Shown here: positions 1 through 8,519 of the stretch, piece by piece | Position numbering within the stretch: position 1 is the stretch's first letter | Layout of the letters: each line of letters begins with the position of its first letter | Source of the DNA: an uncultured bacterium | Lineage (GTDB): Bacteria > Planctomycetota > JAJSAM01 > JAJVHW01 | Direction of reading: 5' to 3' | Assembly (NCBI GenBank): GCA_937996235.1 | Contig: CALKVK010000011.1 | Span: 124,001 to 188,000, forward strand | DNA: 64,000 nt | Translations under genes and position numbers: made by a program | The notes under the pieces: generated by a model | Told to the model about the DNA's origin: nothing | Database searches by the model: none | The model's input: the letters and a program-made list of their open reading frames with translations, nothing else

Positions 1-316
1 CCGTCGCGACGAAACCGACGACCGTGAGCAGCCCGAGCGCCAGGCCCGTGATCTCGAGCGCGTACAGCCGCACGGCAGCCGCGTTCCAGCCGAGCACCAC
101 GGACGGTGCAAGGAACGCGACGACGTGACCGGCGAGGACCGCCAAGACGCCGTAGTGGAACGGCACGGACGCCCAGAAGTGCCGACGGTTCTCCAGGAAC
201 TGGGTGGAGAGGCTCGAGTAGCTGAACTTGCGCTGCCGGTAGCGCTGGATGGTCACGACGAAGAACAACATCAGCGACACGTACGGCAGCACACCGAAGA
301 GGAACACGTCGCTCAT
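1..316 (-). CDS. narI: Respiratory nitrate reductase gamma subunit (partial)
   Basis: This is the membrane cytochrome b subunit that oxidises quinol and passes electrons to NarH. About 105 N-terminal residues are visible before the window edge. The protein starts MSDVFLFGVLPYVSLML, a hydrophobic segment typical of NarI, followed by a charged stretch (QRYRQRKFSYSS) and a second hydrophobic span. Its ATG overlaps the narJ stop in a TCAT/ATGA arrangement, so it is translationally coupled as the last gene of narGHJI. The haem-ligating histidines of the later helices lie outside the window. The call rests on position and the hydrophobic N-terminus. Confidence 0.9.
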   Translation of the reverse strand, partial: MSDVFLFGVLPYVSLMLFFVVTIQRYRQRKFSYSSLSTQFLENRRHFWASVPFHYGVLAVLAGHVVAFLAPSVVLGWNAAAVRLYALEITGLALGLLTVVGFVAT

Positions 317-864
317 CCCTCACCTCCCCCCGCAGGGACGACGCGCGTCGCAAGGACCGCGGCGACCGCGTCGAGCGCGCCGCGGTAGGGGTGCGCCTCG
401 TCCGCGAAACGCGTACGCATGCGCTCGACGGCAGGTAGCACGAAGCGCCGCACGAGTTCCGACGACAGCGCGCGCTCCCCGCGCGCCGCACCCCGCAGCG
501 TGGGCACGAGGTGATCCGGGAGTTCGCCGTCCTCGGCGACTCCGACCGTGCGCAGGTACGCTCGCATCGACGCCAGGAACGTGCCGCGTGCGTACTGCTC
601 GCCGTAGAGCTGCCAGCCCACCTCCAGGGCGCAGACCGGGTCGAGGTCGAAACTGCGCACGTGCAGTTCCTCCCATCCGGCGAGATCGGTGGCGGCGCAG
701 TGCGCACCCAGCGCGGCGAGCGACGCGCCCGCACCTGGCACCTCGCACTCGACCGCGGCGCGTGCCGTGGCGAGGCGTGCGACGTAGTCGGCGCGCGGAT
801 AGGCGAAGACCTCCGCGAGGGCTTCAAGCGCATCCGGGACGGACGCCCTGCACTCCGTCGCCAC
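313..864 (-). CDS. narJ: Nitrate reductase molybdenum cofactor assembly chaperone
   Basis: NarJ is a cytoplasmic TorD/NarJ-family chaperone that matures NarG before membrane attachment and is not part of the final enzyme. The 183-residue protein is helical, with an aromatic/acidic core (LAEVFAYPRADYVARL near the start and EELHVRSFDLDPVCALEVGWQLYGEQ in two adjoining pieces around residues 64-90), as expected for this family. Length is close to the usual 180-240 residues. It sits directly between narH (one-base gap) and narI (four-base overlap), which fixes the assignment. It has no signal peptide. Confidence 0.93.
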   Translation of the reverse strand: MATECRASVPDALEALAEVFAYPRADYVARLATARAAVECEVPGAGASLAALGAHCAATDLAGWEELHVRSFDLDPVCALEVGWQLYGEQYARGTFLASMRAYLRTVGVAEDGELPDHLVPTLRGAARGERALSSELVRRFVLPAVERMRTRFADEAHPYRGALDAVAAVLATRVVPAGGGEG

Positions 865-865
865 G

Positions 866-2356
866 TCACACCCCCCGCACGGGAGCCGCGCGGAACCCGA
901 AGCCGACCGACGAGCGGTGCAGGTGCGGATCCTCCATCATCTCGATCGCCATCTCGCGCTGGAAGGGCGGGATCACGCAGCGCTCCTCCATGCCCGCGAG
1001 CGCCGTGAGTCGGTAGATCGCGTCGGCCTGCTCCCACGAGCAGTCGGCCTCCGCGAGCGCACGTGCAGCCGCCTCACGCGTCACGTCGCCGACCGTCAGG
1101 TGGCGCCGCGCCAACCGCACGGCCCACTGCTTCCGCAGCGCGTAACGCACGACCCCCTCGTTGCCCCCGCCGAACAGCGAGCCGAGGTACGCAATCGGGA
1201 CGCGGGCCTTCTCGATGTCGGCGAACAGGTCGTCCGTGCAGTTGTCGGCGACGTCATTCTCCTTGCTCGACATCACGGGCAGGAGCGGCGGCACGTAGAA
1301 CAGCATCGGGAACGTGCGGTACTCGACGTGTGGAGGCAGACCGAGGCCGAACTCCTTCACGAAGCGGTACACCGGCGAGCGCTGCGCAGAGTCCACGATC
1401 CCGTCATGTATCCCGTTGCGGCGCGCTCCTTCGAGCACCGCCGGATCATGGGGATCGAGGATCATGCGGCGCTGTGCGAGGACGAGCTCCTCGTCGCGCA
1501 GATGCGCGATCTCCGGCAGCATGCTCGCGTCGTAGAGCACGTTTCCGAGGTAGCGGATTCGCCCCACGCAGGAGTGGAAGCACGCAGGAGCCTGTCCCGT
1601 CTCGAGGCGCGGGAAGCACAGGATGCACTTCTCCGACTTCCCGGTGGCCCAGTTGTAGTACGTCTTCTTGTAGGGACACGCCGCCACGCAGGCGCGCCAC
1701 GCGCGACATACCTGCTGGTTCACCAGAACGATCCCGTCCTCGCCGCGCTTGTACAGCGCGCCCGACGGGCATGCGGCGACGCAGGCGGGATTCAGGCAGT
1801 GGTTGCAGATCCGCGGCAGGTAGAAGAACACGAGCCGCTCGATCGACATGAGCTGCAGGCGCTGATTGGGCGTCAGCGCTGCCAGGTTCGGGTCGTTCGC
1901 CGCATAGATCGGCGAACCGCCGAGGTCATCGTCCCAGTTCGGGCCGGCTTCGATGTCCAGCGGCTTGCCGGTCACCATCGAGATCGGACGCGCCACCGGC
2001 TGGTCGTCGCCCTCGGCGCTGTCGAAGAGCGCCTTGTAGTCGTACGTCCAGGGCTCGTAGTAGTCATCCATGCTGGGCATGGACGGGTTGTGGAAGATGT
2101 TCGGGACGATGCGAGCCTTGCCGGTGGAACGCAGCGAGAGCCGCGACCCGTCGGACTCCCAGCCGCCGCGGTACTCGTTCTGGTCCTCCCACTTCGTCGG
2201 ATAGCCCGTGCCGGGCTTCGTCTCGACGTTGTTCCACCACATGTATTCCGTGCCCTCGCGGTCGGTCCACACGTTTTTGCAGGCGATGCTGCAGGTGTGG
2301 CACCCGATGCACTTGTCGAGGTGGAACACCATCGCGATCTGCGAGCGGACGTCCAT
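866..2356 (-). CDS. narH: Respiratory nitrate reductase beta subunit (iron-sulfur)
   Basis: NarH carries electrons from NarI to NarG through several Fe-S clusters. The 496-residue protein starts MDVRSQIAMVFHLDKC. The first cysteine block is CIGCHTCSIACK near residue 16. Later blocks are CNHCLNPACVAACP, then CRAWRACVAACPY with Trp replacing one Cys (the usual NarH 3Fe-4S pattern), then CILCFPRLETGQAPACFHSC. The ATG at 2356-2354 was chosen because the conserved NarH N-terminus begins there; the upstream in-frame extension overlaps narG and is not conserved-looking. It lies 25 bases after narG. Confidence 0.97.
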   Translation of the reverse strand: MDVRSQIAMVFHLDKCIGCHTCSIACKNVWTDREGTEYMWWNNVETKPGTGYPTKWEDQNEYRGGWESDGSRLSLRSTGKARIVPNIFHNPSMPSMDDYYEPWTYDYKALFDSAEGDDQPVARPISMVTGKPLDIEAGPNWDDDLGGSPIYAANDPNLAALTPNQRLQLMSIERLVFFYLPRICNHCLNPACVAACPSGALYKRGEDGIVLVNQQVCRAWRACVAACPYKKTYYNWATGKSEKCILCFPRLETGQAPACFHSCVGRIRYLGNVLYDASMLPEIAHLRDEELVLAQRRMILDPHDPAVLEGARRNGIHDGIVDSAQRSPVYRFVKEFGLGLPPHVEYRTFPMLFYVPPLLPVMSSKENDVADNCTDDLFADIEKARVPIAYLGSLFGGGNEGVVRYALRKQWAVRLARRHLTVGDVTREAAARALAEADCSWEQADAIYRLTALAGMEERCVIPPFQREMAIEMMEDPHLHRSSVGFGFRAAPVRGV

Positions 2357-2381
2357 TGCGGCTCCTCGCTTCCCCGGGGCG

Positions 2382-5300
2382 CTACCAGCGCAGTTCGGGG
2401 AGCTTGCGCACGTAGATGTGCGTGTCGCGGTTGCAGCCGATCGGTCCCCAGTAGTTGAAGTGGTACGTGAACTGCCCGTAGCCACCGGCCATCAGGTTCA
2501 CCTTCAGGCGGACGCGCGTGAGGCTGTTGTGGCCGCCAGCGCGGCGGTTGCCGCGCAGCGGTGACTTCGGCACCGAGTAGGTGCGCTCGGGCGAGTGGTA
2601 CTGGATGCAGATCCCGCGCGGGATCCGGGCGCTGACGGCGGCGCGCGTCACGACCACGCCGTTGTCGTTGTGCACCTCGACCCAGTCGTTGTCGACGACG
2701 CCGAGGGACTCCGCGTCGGCATCGTTGATCCACAGCGGCTCGCAGCCGCGGGAGAGCGTCGTCATGCGCTGGTTGTCACCGTAGGTCGAGTGGATGTGCC
2801 ACTTGCCGTGCGGCGTGAGGTAGTTGAGCTCGAGCGTCGGGCCCTCCGCCTTGCTGAAACGCAGGTCGGAGTACTCCTGCGGCAGCGGCTTCGGCTTGTA
2901 CGTCGGAAGGTGCTCGCCGAACTCGACGTACAGCGGGTGGTCGAGATAGAGGTGCTGCCGCCCCGTGAGCGTGCGCCACGGGACCATGTGCTCCCGGTTG
3001 TACGTGAAGGGTGCATAGGCCCGTCCGCCATCCACCAGACCGGACCACATCGGACTGTTCAGCAGGCGCCGCGGCTGAGCCTGCAGGTCGGCGAACCGCG
3101 TGCGTACGTTGCGACTCCCTGCGGCCAGTTGCGTGAGCGCCACTCCCGTGCGGCGCTCCATGTCGGCATACGCGCGGAATGCGAGTTCGCCGTTCGTGAC
3201 CGTCGCGAGCCCGAGTACGACGTCGCACGCATCGCGCGCGCGCTCGAGCGAGAGGTAGCGGCGCCCGCCCCAGGTGCGCGTCGCGTGCGACTCGAGCATC
3301 GCGTCGTGCACGTCCGCGATGTCGTAGTGCGTGCCGTGAGCGCCGAGCCCCTGCTCGCGGGGCAGAGGTCCGTAGCTGCAGAACTGATCGTGGAGTGCGC
3401 GGTAGTCGCGCGTGACGACTGCGACCTTCGGCATCGTCACGCCCGGAACGGGCTCGCACTCGCCGCGGTACCAGTCCCGCACCTCGGGCTGCGCGATCTC
3501 GGCCGGCGTGTCGTGCGCCAGCGGCGCGAGCACGACGTCCTCCACAGGCTCGGGGAAGTGCTTGCCCGCGAGCGCGGTGAAGGAACGCGCTATCGACGCG
3601 AAGATGTCCCAGTCGCTCCTCGACTCCCAGCACGGCGGCACGGCCGCCGTGAGGGGGTGGATGAAGCTGTGCATGTCGGTCGAGTTGAGATCGTCCTTCT
3701 CGTACCAGGTCGCTGCCGGCAGGACGATGTCGGAGTAGAGCGCCGACGTGTCCATGCGGAAGTTCAGGTCCACGACGAGATCGAGCTTCCCGACGGGCGC
3801 ATGCTCGTGCCAGCGGACCTCGCGCACGGCGTCGGCCGCCATGTCCTCCGAGACGTGGTTCGTGTGCGTCCCGAGGTAGTGGTTCAGGAAGTACTCGTGG
3901 CCCTTCGCGGAGGACATCAACGCGTTGCCGCGCCAGATGAACCAGACCTTGGGCGAGTTGCCCTCGGCATCGGGATCCTCGATCGCGAACCGCAGCCGCC
4001 GTCCGACGAGTTCGTCGACGACGTGGGAGACGATGCCCTGCGCGTCACCGGCGCCCGCCGCCCGCGCCTGCCGCGCGACATCGAGCGAACTGCGCTCGAA
4101 CTGCGGGAAGAAGGGCAGCCAGCCCATGCGCACCGCGCGCACGTTGGCGTCGATCGCATGGCAGTCGGCGAAGCCGCCGGGCGCGACGTCGCGCGGAACG
4201 GTGTGGTAGTCGCGCGAGCTCTTCTCGTAACGCCACTGGTCCGTGTGGACGTAGTGGAAGCTCGGTGTGTTCTGGAGGCGGCAGGCCGCGTGCCAGTCCT
4301 TCGCCAGCGCGATGCTCGACCACGACTCCATCGGCGCGAGCTTCTCCTGGCCCACGTAGTGCGCCAGGCCGCCGCCGTTGACTCCGACGCAGCCGCAGAG
4401 CAGGAGCGCCTGTACGGCCGCGCGGTACATGAGATTGGCGTGGTACCAGTGATTCACGCCGGCGCCGATGATGACGGTGCACTTGCCGCCGGTCGCCTCG
4501 GCCGTGCCGGCCCACTGCCGCGCGAAGCGCAGGAGCGTCTTGCGGTCGATCCCCGTGTAGCGCTCCGCCCACGCCGGCGTGTAGGGCTGCGACGCGTCGT
4601 CGTAGTCCTTCGGGTACGCTCCGCCGAGTCCGGCGCGCGCGACACCGTACTGCGCCATCAGCAGGTCGTAGACGGTGGTTACGACGGCCGTGCCGCCGTC
4701 TGCCGTGACGATGCGACGGACCGGCACGTCGCGCACGAGTTCGCGGGCTTCGGCGAAGTCGTCGAAGCCGACTGCGACCGTGCCGTCGCGACCGTCGAGG
4801 AGCGACAGGGCTGCGGTGATGTCGGAGCCGTCGCGGCCGTCGCGCGGCAGCAGGTTCCACTTTCCCTGCTGCGCACCCCAGCGGTGGCCGACGCTGCCCT
4901 GCGGCATCTTCGGACGTGCTGCGGACTCGTCCCAGACGAGGAACTTCCACTCGCCGTGCTGCTCGTCGGCGTACGTGGCGAGCCTCCCGGCGCGGAGGAG
5001 TCCGCCGGGCCGCCAGCGTCCGTCCACCTCGTGCAGTTCGACGAGGTACGGCGAGTCGGTGTAGGTCCGCGTGTACTCGAGGAACTGCGGCACCGCGCGC
5101 TCGTGGTGGAACTCGCGGAGGATCACGTGGTTGACCGCCATCCACCACGCGCCGTCCTGCCCGGCGTTCAGGGGCATCCACTCGTCCGCGTACTTCGCCA
5201 CCTGGCTGAAGTCCGGCGAGAAGACGACCATCTTCGTGCCGTTGTGACGCGCCTCGGCGGCGAAGTGGCAGTCGGGCGTGCGCGTCATGTTCAGGTTGCT

Positions 5301-6023
5301 GCCCATGACGGCGAGGAACTTGGCGTTGAACCAGTCGGCGGACTCGTTGACGTCGGTCTGCTCGCCCCACGTCTCCGGCGAGGCCGGCGGCAGGTCGCAG
5401 TACCAGTCGTAGAACGAGAGGCTCACGCCGCCGAGGAGCTGCAGGAAGCGGGAGCCGGCCGCGTAGCTGATCATCGACATCGCGGGAATCGGCGAGAACC
5501 CGGCGACGCGGTCGGGACCGAGATCCTGCACGGTGCGGACACACGATGCGGCGATCAGCTCGAGGCACGTGTCCCAGTCGACCCGGCGCAGACCGCCCTT
5601 GCCGCGCGCGCGCTGCCAGCGGGAGCGCTTCTCGGGGTCGCCGACGAGCGAGCGCCACGCGGCCACCGGGTCGTCGTGCTGCGCCCGCGCCGCGCGCCAG
5701 AGATCGAGCAACGCACCGCGCATGTACGGGTGTTTCACGCGGAGCGGGCTGTAGAGGTACCAGGAGTAGGAGATCCCGCGCTGACAGCCACGCGGCTCGT
5801 ACGGCGGCAGTCCCGGCTCCAGTGCGGGATAGTCGAGCGCCTGCATCTCCCACGTGACGATCCCGTCCTTCACGTGGACGTTCCACGAGCACGACCCGGT
5901 GCAGTTCACTCCGTGTGTGGAGCGCACGACGCGGTCGTGCTGCCAGCGGTTGCGGTAGAACTCCTCCCACGAGCGCGTCTGCGGGTCGATCTCGTCGTGG
6001 ATCCAGCGCGGCGAGGTCGTCAT
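2382..6023 (-). CDS. narG: Respiratory nitrate reductase alpha subunit (molybdopterin)
   Basis: NarG is the catalytic bis-MGD subunit that reduces nitrate to nitrite. It is 1213 residues long, close to the usual 1200-1250. The N-terminus has the FS0 cluster motif HGVNCTGSCSW around residue 38, and YCDLPPASPETWGEQTDV follows in the region that ligates Mo. There is no twin-arginine signal, so the subunit should be cytoplasmic as in E. coli NarGHI. The ATG at 6023-6021 overlaps the stop codon of the upstream cytochrome gene by four bases, and that coupling decides the start. Operon order is cytochrome c, G, H, J, I. Confidence 0.98.
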   Translation of the reverse strand: MTTSPRWIHDEIDPQTRSWEEFYRNRWQHDRVVRSTHGVNCTGSCSWNVHVKDGIVTWEMQALDYPALEPGLPPYEPRGCQRGISYSWYLYSPLRVKHPYMRGALLDLWRAARAQHDDPVAAWRSLVGDPEKRSRWQRARGKGGLRRVDWDTCLELIAASCVRTVQDLGPDRVAGFSPIPAMSMISYAAGSRFLQLLGGVSLSFYDWYCDLPPASPETWGEQTDVNESADWFNAKFLAVMGSNLNMTRTPDCHFAAEARHNGTKMVVFSPDFSQVAKYADEWMPLNAGQDGAWWMAVNHVILREFHHERAVPQFLEYTRTYTDSPYLVELHEVDGRWRPGGLLRAGRLATYADEQHGEWKFLVWDESAARPKMPQGSVGHRWGAQQGKWNLLPRDGRDGSDITAALSLLDGRDGTVAVGFDDFAEARELVRDVPVRRIVTADGGTAVVTTVYDLLMAQYGVARAGLGGAYPKDYDDASQPYTPAWAERYTGIDRKTLLRFARQWAGTAEATGGKCTVIIGAGVNHWYHANLMYRAAVQALLLCGCVGVNGGGLAHYVGQEKLAPMESWSSIALAKDWHAACRLQNTPSFHYVHTDQWRYEKSSRDYHTVPRDVAPGGFADCHAIDANVRAVRMGWLPFFPQFERSSLDVARQARAAGAGDAQGIVSHVVDELVGRRLRFAIEDPDAEGNSPKVWFIWRGNALMSSAKGHEYFLNHYLGTHTNHVSEDMAADAVREVRWHEHAPVGKLDLVVDLNFRMDTSALYSDIVLPAATWYEKDDLNSTDMHSFIHPLTAAVPPCWESRSDWDIFASIARSFTALAGKHFPEPVEDVVLAPLAHDTPAEIAQPEVRDWYRGECEPVPGVTMPKVAVVTRDYRALHDQFCSYGPLPREQGLGAHGTHYDIADVHDAMLESHATRTWGGRRYLSLERARDACDVVLGLATVTNGELAFRAYADMERRTGVALTQLAAGSRNVRTRFADLQAQPRRLLNSPMWSGLVDGGRAYAPFTYNREHMVPWRTLTGRQHLYLDHPLYVEFGEHLPTYKPKPLPQEYSDLRFSKAEGPTLELNYLTPHGKWHIHSTYGDNQRMTTLSRGCEPLWINDADAESLGVVDNDWVEVHNDNGVVVTRAAVSARIPRGICIQYHSPERTYSVPKSPLRGNRRAGGHNSLTRVRLKVNLMAGGYGQFTYHFNYWGPIGCNRDTHIYVRKLPELRW

Positions 6024-6877
6024 GCCCGGGTCCCCCTCACGAGCGGACGGCGCACGGCGCGAAAGCGACGGCGCCAGACGAAGTCGAGGCCGACGAGCGA
6101 CGCGAGCACGCCGCCGATGCCGGCGAACAGGAAGCCGAGTCCCGCGCGCGGCGTCGCCGCGCCGCCCGCTGCCGACGTGTCGGCGAGGTAGGCCACCAGG
6201 GCGAGCACCTCCTCGCCGTCGAGCGGTCGCTCCTTGAAGACGGGCTGCATGGTCGGGCTCGGCGGAGCAGCGAGCCATGCGGCCAGGGGCTTGCGTCCCT
6301 CGAGGCGTGCGTAGACGTCCGACAGGTCAGGTCCGAGGCGACCGCCTCCGAGACCGGGCACGGCACCGGTGGTGTGGCACGAGAGACATGCGGGCGCACC
6401 GCCCGCGAGGGGCTGGGAGCCCTCGAAGAGGCGCCGACCGCGCGCGACGTCGGCCTCGGTGAGCGCGCGATCGCTGAGTTGCAGCCCGACGAAGCGCGAT
6501 CGCTCCTTCGCGGACTCGACCACGAGCAGGTCGATCAGCTTCTCGACGCGGTCGCGCGTGAGGCCCGGCACCGACGGCATGTAGACCCCGTTCGCGCCAC
6601 GGAACAGTTCCTGGGCCACGGGGTCGCCGCCGTCGATCACCGCCCGCGGGTCGAGCACGAACGTCGCGATCCACGCGCGCTCGCGCCGCTCCGCGACGCC
6701 CTTCAGATCGGGACCGGTCAACTTGCCGCCGCCCACCGTGTGGCAGCTCGCGCAATTGAGCTGGAAGAACTGGATCGTTTCCTCGGAGACGTCCGGGTCC
6801 TGCGCCCGCGCGGACGCCGCGGCGGTGACGAGCACCGCCGCGGCCGCGAGGCACCGGATGGTGTGGGTGGGATGCAT
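6020..6877 (-). CDS. Membrane-anchored dihaem cytochrome c of the nar operon
   Basis: The protein has 285 residues. A signal peptide (MHPTHTIRCLAAAAVLVTAAASARA) precedes two class I c-type haem sites, CASCH near residue 42 and CLSCH near residue 165. Methionine-containing loops follow that could supply axial ligands (YMPSVPG, MQPVFKERPLDGEEV). A C-terminal hydrophobic helix (LGFLFAGIGGVLASLVGLDF) and a basic tail should anchor it with the haem domains in the periplasm. In Thermus a dihaem NarC is encoded just before narGHJI, and this gene has the same position and layout. It likely passes electrons to or from the nitrate reductase complex. Its stop overlaps the narG ATG. Confidence 0.88.
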   Translation of the reverse strand: MHPTHTIRCLAAAAVLVTAAASARAQDPDVSEETIQFFQLNCASCHTVGGGKLTGPDLKGVAERRERAWIATFVLDPRAVIDGGDPVAQELFRGANGVYMPSVPGLTRDRVEKLIDLLVVESAKERSRFVGLQLSDRALTEADVARGRRLFEGSQPLAGGAPACLSCHTTGAVPGLGGGRLGPDLSDVYARLEGRKPLAAWLAAPPSPTMQPVFKERPLDGEEVLALVAYLADTSAAGGAATPRAGLGFLFAGIGGVLASLVGLDFVWRRRFRAVRRPLVRGTRA

Positions 6878-6959
6878 CGGGACGGCTCTCCGGTGACGCC
6901 GTCGACACGGGAATCGCGTGCCGCACTCGGGCGCCGCTACGCGAGAGGCCCGATCCAGT

Positions 6960-6988
6960 CACAAGTGCAACTGCCAAAGCCACTTGCG
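6960..6988 (-). promoter_or_regulatory. Candidate operator dyad upstream of the nar operon
   Basis: The 256-base gap between the sigma-54 activator gene and the cytochrome gene contains a dyad: CAAGTG at 6962-6967 and CACTTG at 6981-6986, separated by 13 bases. It is about 85 bases upstream of the cytochrome start. NtrC-type activators bind such upstream dyads. The minus strand here also reads TGGC...TTGCA, but with 11 rather than 10 bases between GG and GC, so a functional -24/-12 promoter is not established. Confidence 0.3.
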
Positions 6989-7133
6989 ACACAGGGCCGA
7001 CGACGCCCTCCGCTGCGGGGGTGCATACGGCGTGTGGCACTCCGGCGCGGCACGGAGCGCAGACGCAAGGCCGGTCGCGGGCGCGGAGGGGTGCATCCGC
7101 GCGTATGCGGCACGTGCGACGCGCGAGCGCCCG

Positions 7134-8519
7134 TCAGCCCTCGAACGCGGCGCGGTCGATGTCGAGCTGACGCAGGATGCGCTGCAACGCGGCGCGCGTC
7201 AGCCCGCACTCCTCGGCTGCACGCGTGACATTCCCGCCGGTCCGCCCCAGCGCACGCACGACGAACTCCCGCTGGAAGCGCTCGAGCGCGCGCCGCTTGC
7301 CCTCCTCGTACCCCCCCGACACGTCGTCGGAGACCGACCATGTGCCGTGGTCGAGGCCGAAGTGGTGCGGCAGGATGCGGCCCGACGCGCAGACGACCAC
7401 GGCGCGCTGCACCGCGTTCTCCAACTCGCGCACGTTCCCCGGCCAGTCGTGCTCCTCGAGCGCTGCGGCCGCGGGCGGCGAGAGCTCCGGCACCGGGGCC
7501 CCCGCCCCGAGGCAGCGCTCCGCGGCACGCGCCAGGAAGTGCAGCGCGAGCGGCACGACGTCGGACCGGCGCTCCCGCAACGGCGGCACGCGCACCGCGA
7601 CGACGCGTAGGCGGTAGTACAGGTCTTCGCGGAAGGCGCCGGCGCGCACGAGCTCCGCGAGATCGCGGTTGGTCGCCGCCACGAGGCGGAACTCCACGGG
7701 CACGTCGCGTGCGGCACCGAGCGGTCGGACGCGCTTCTCCTCGAGCACGCGCAGAAGCTTGCCCTGGAACGCCAGGGACATCGACGCGACCTCGTCGAGG
7801 AACACGGTGCCACCGCGCGCCTCCTCGAACAGGCCGCGCTGCGGGCGATCCGCTCCGGTGAAGGCGCCACGCTCGTGCCCGAACAGTTCGGACTCGAGCA
7901 GCGTGTCCGGCAGCGCTGCCGCGTTGACCGCGAGGAACGGGCGCTCCGCGACGCGGCTGCGCGCGTGGAGCCGTCGCGCGAACACCTCCTTGCCGGAGCC
8001 GGTCTCGCCCTCCAGCAGCACGGGCACGGGGGAAGCGGCGACGCGCTCGATCAGTTCGAGCGCGGCACGCATGCGCGGGTGCTCGCCGATCACTACGGGC
8101 CCCGCGCTCGCGTGCGCCTCGCGCTGCACAGCGAGGATCTGCCGCCCGGTGCGCGTGACGAGGCGCACGATCTCATCGTTGTCGAACGGCTTCGTGAGGA
8201 AGTGCGCGGCGCCGTGCTCGAGGCACCACACCGCCGTCTGGATCGTGCCGAAACCGGTGAGGATCACGACGACGGTCCCGGGGGCGCGGACCTTGATCTC
8301 CGCGAGCAGCTCCGTACCCGAGATTCCGGGCATCTGCAGGTCGGTCAGCACGAGGTCTGCGCCATGTGCGCGCAGCGCGTCGAGTGCCGCGGCACCGCAC
8401 TCGGCCTCGAGGATCTCGGCCCCTGTCGGCGCGAGGAGGAGCCGCAGCCCGCGCCGCAGGTCGTCCTCGTCGTCCACGACGAGGATGCGCAGCCCGGCAA
8501 GCTCACGGACGCCGCTCAC
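7134..8519 (-). CDS. Sigma-54-dependent response regulator (NtrC family)
   Basis: The 461-residue protein has three domains. The receiver domain (about residues 10-122) carries the acidic pair in VVDDEDD and phospho-acceptor Asp60 in LTDLQMPG. The AAA+ domain (about 142-375) has Walker A GETGSGKE at 171-178, GAFTGA at 218-223 for sigma-54 contact, and a Walker B-like GGTVFLDE. The C-terminal Fis-type helix-turn-helix is GNVTRAAEECGLTRAALQR. It activates sigma-54 promoters when phosphorylated. The GTG start overlaps the kinase stop (GTGA), so the two are a cognate pair. The nearest downstream target on the same strand is the nar operon, a likely but unproven regulon. Confidence 0.95.
   Translation of the reverse strand: MSGVRELAGLRILVVDDEDDLRRGLRLLLAPTGAEILEAECGAAALDALRAHGADLVLTDLQMPGISGTELLAEIKVRAPGTVVVILTGFGTIQTAVWCLEHGAAHFLTKPFDNDEIVRLVTRTGRQILAVQREAHASAGPVVIGEHPRMRAALELIERVAASPVPVLLEGETGSGKEVFARRLHARSRVAERPFLAVNAAALPDTLLESELFGHERGAFTGADRPQRGLFEEARGGTVFLDEVASMSLAFQGKLLRVLEEKRVRPLGAARDVPVEFRLVAATNRDLAELVRAGAFREDLYYRLRVVAVRVPPLRERRSDVVPLALHFLARAAERCLGAGAPVPELSPPAAAALEEHDWPGNVRELENAVQRAVVVCASGRILPHHFGLDHGTWSVSDDVSGGYEEGKRRALERFQREFVVRALGRTGGNVTRAAEECGLTRAALQRILRQLDIDRAAFEG

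Noticed and set aside
2595..6191. Very long plus-strand open frame opposite narG
   Set aside because: It is the antisense shadow of narG in high-GC DNA; the translation is Arg/Ala/Val-rich without domains, while the minus strand encodes a full NarG.
6960..6990. Canonical sigma-54 -24/-12 promoter before narC
   Set aside because: GG and GC elements are 11 bases apart rather than the required 10, so only a possible operator dyad was reported.
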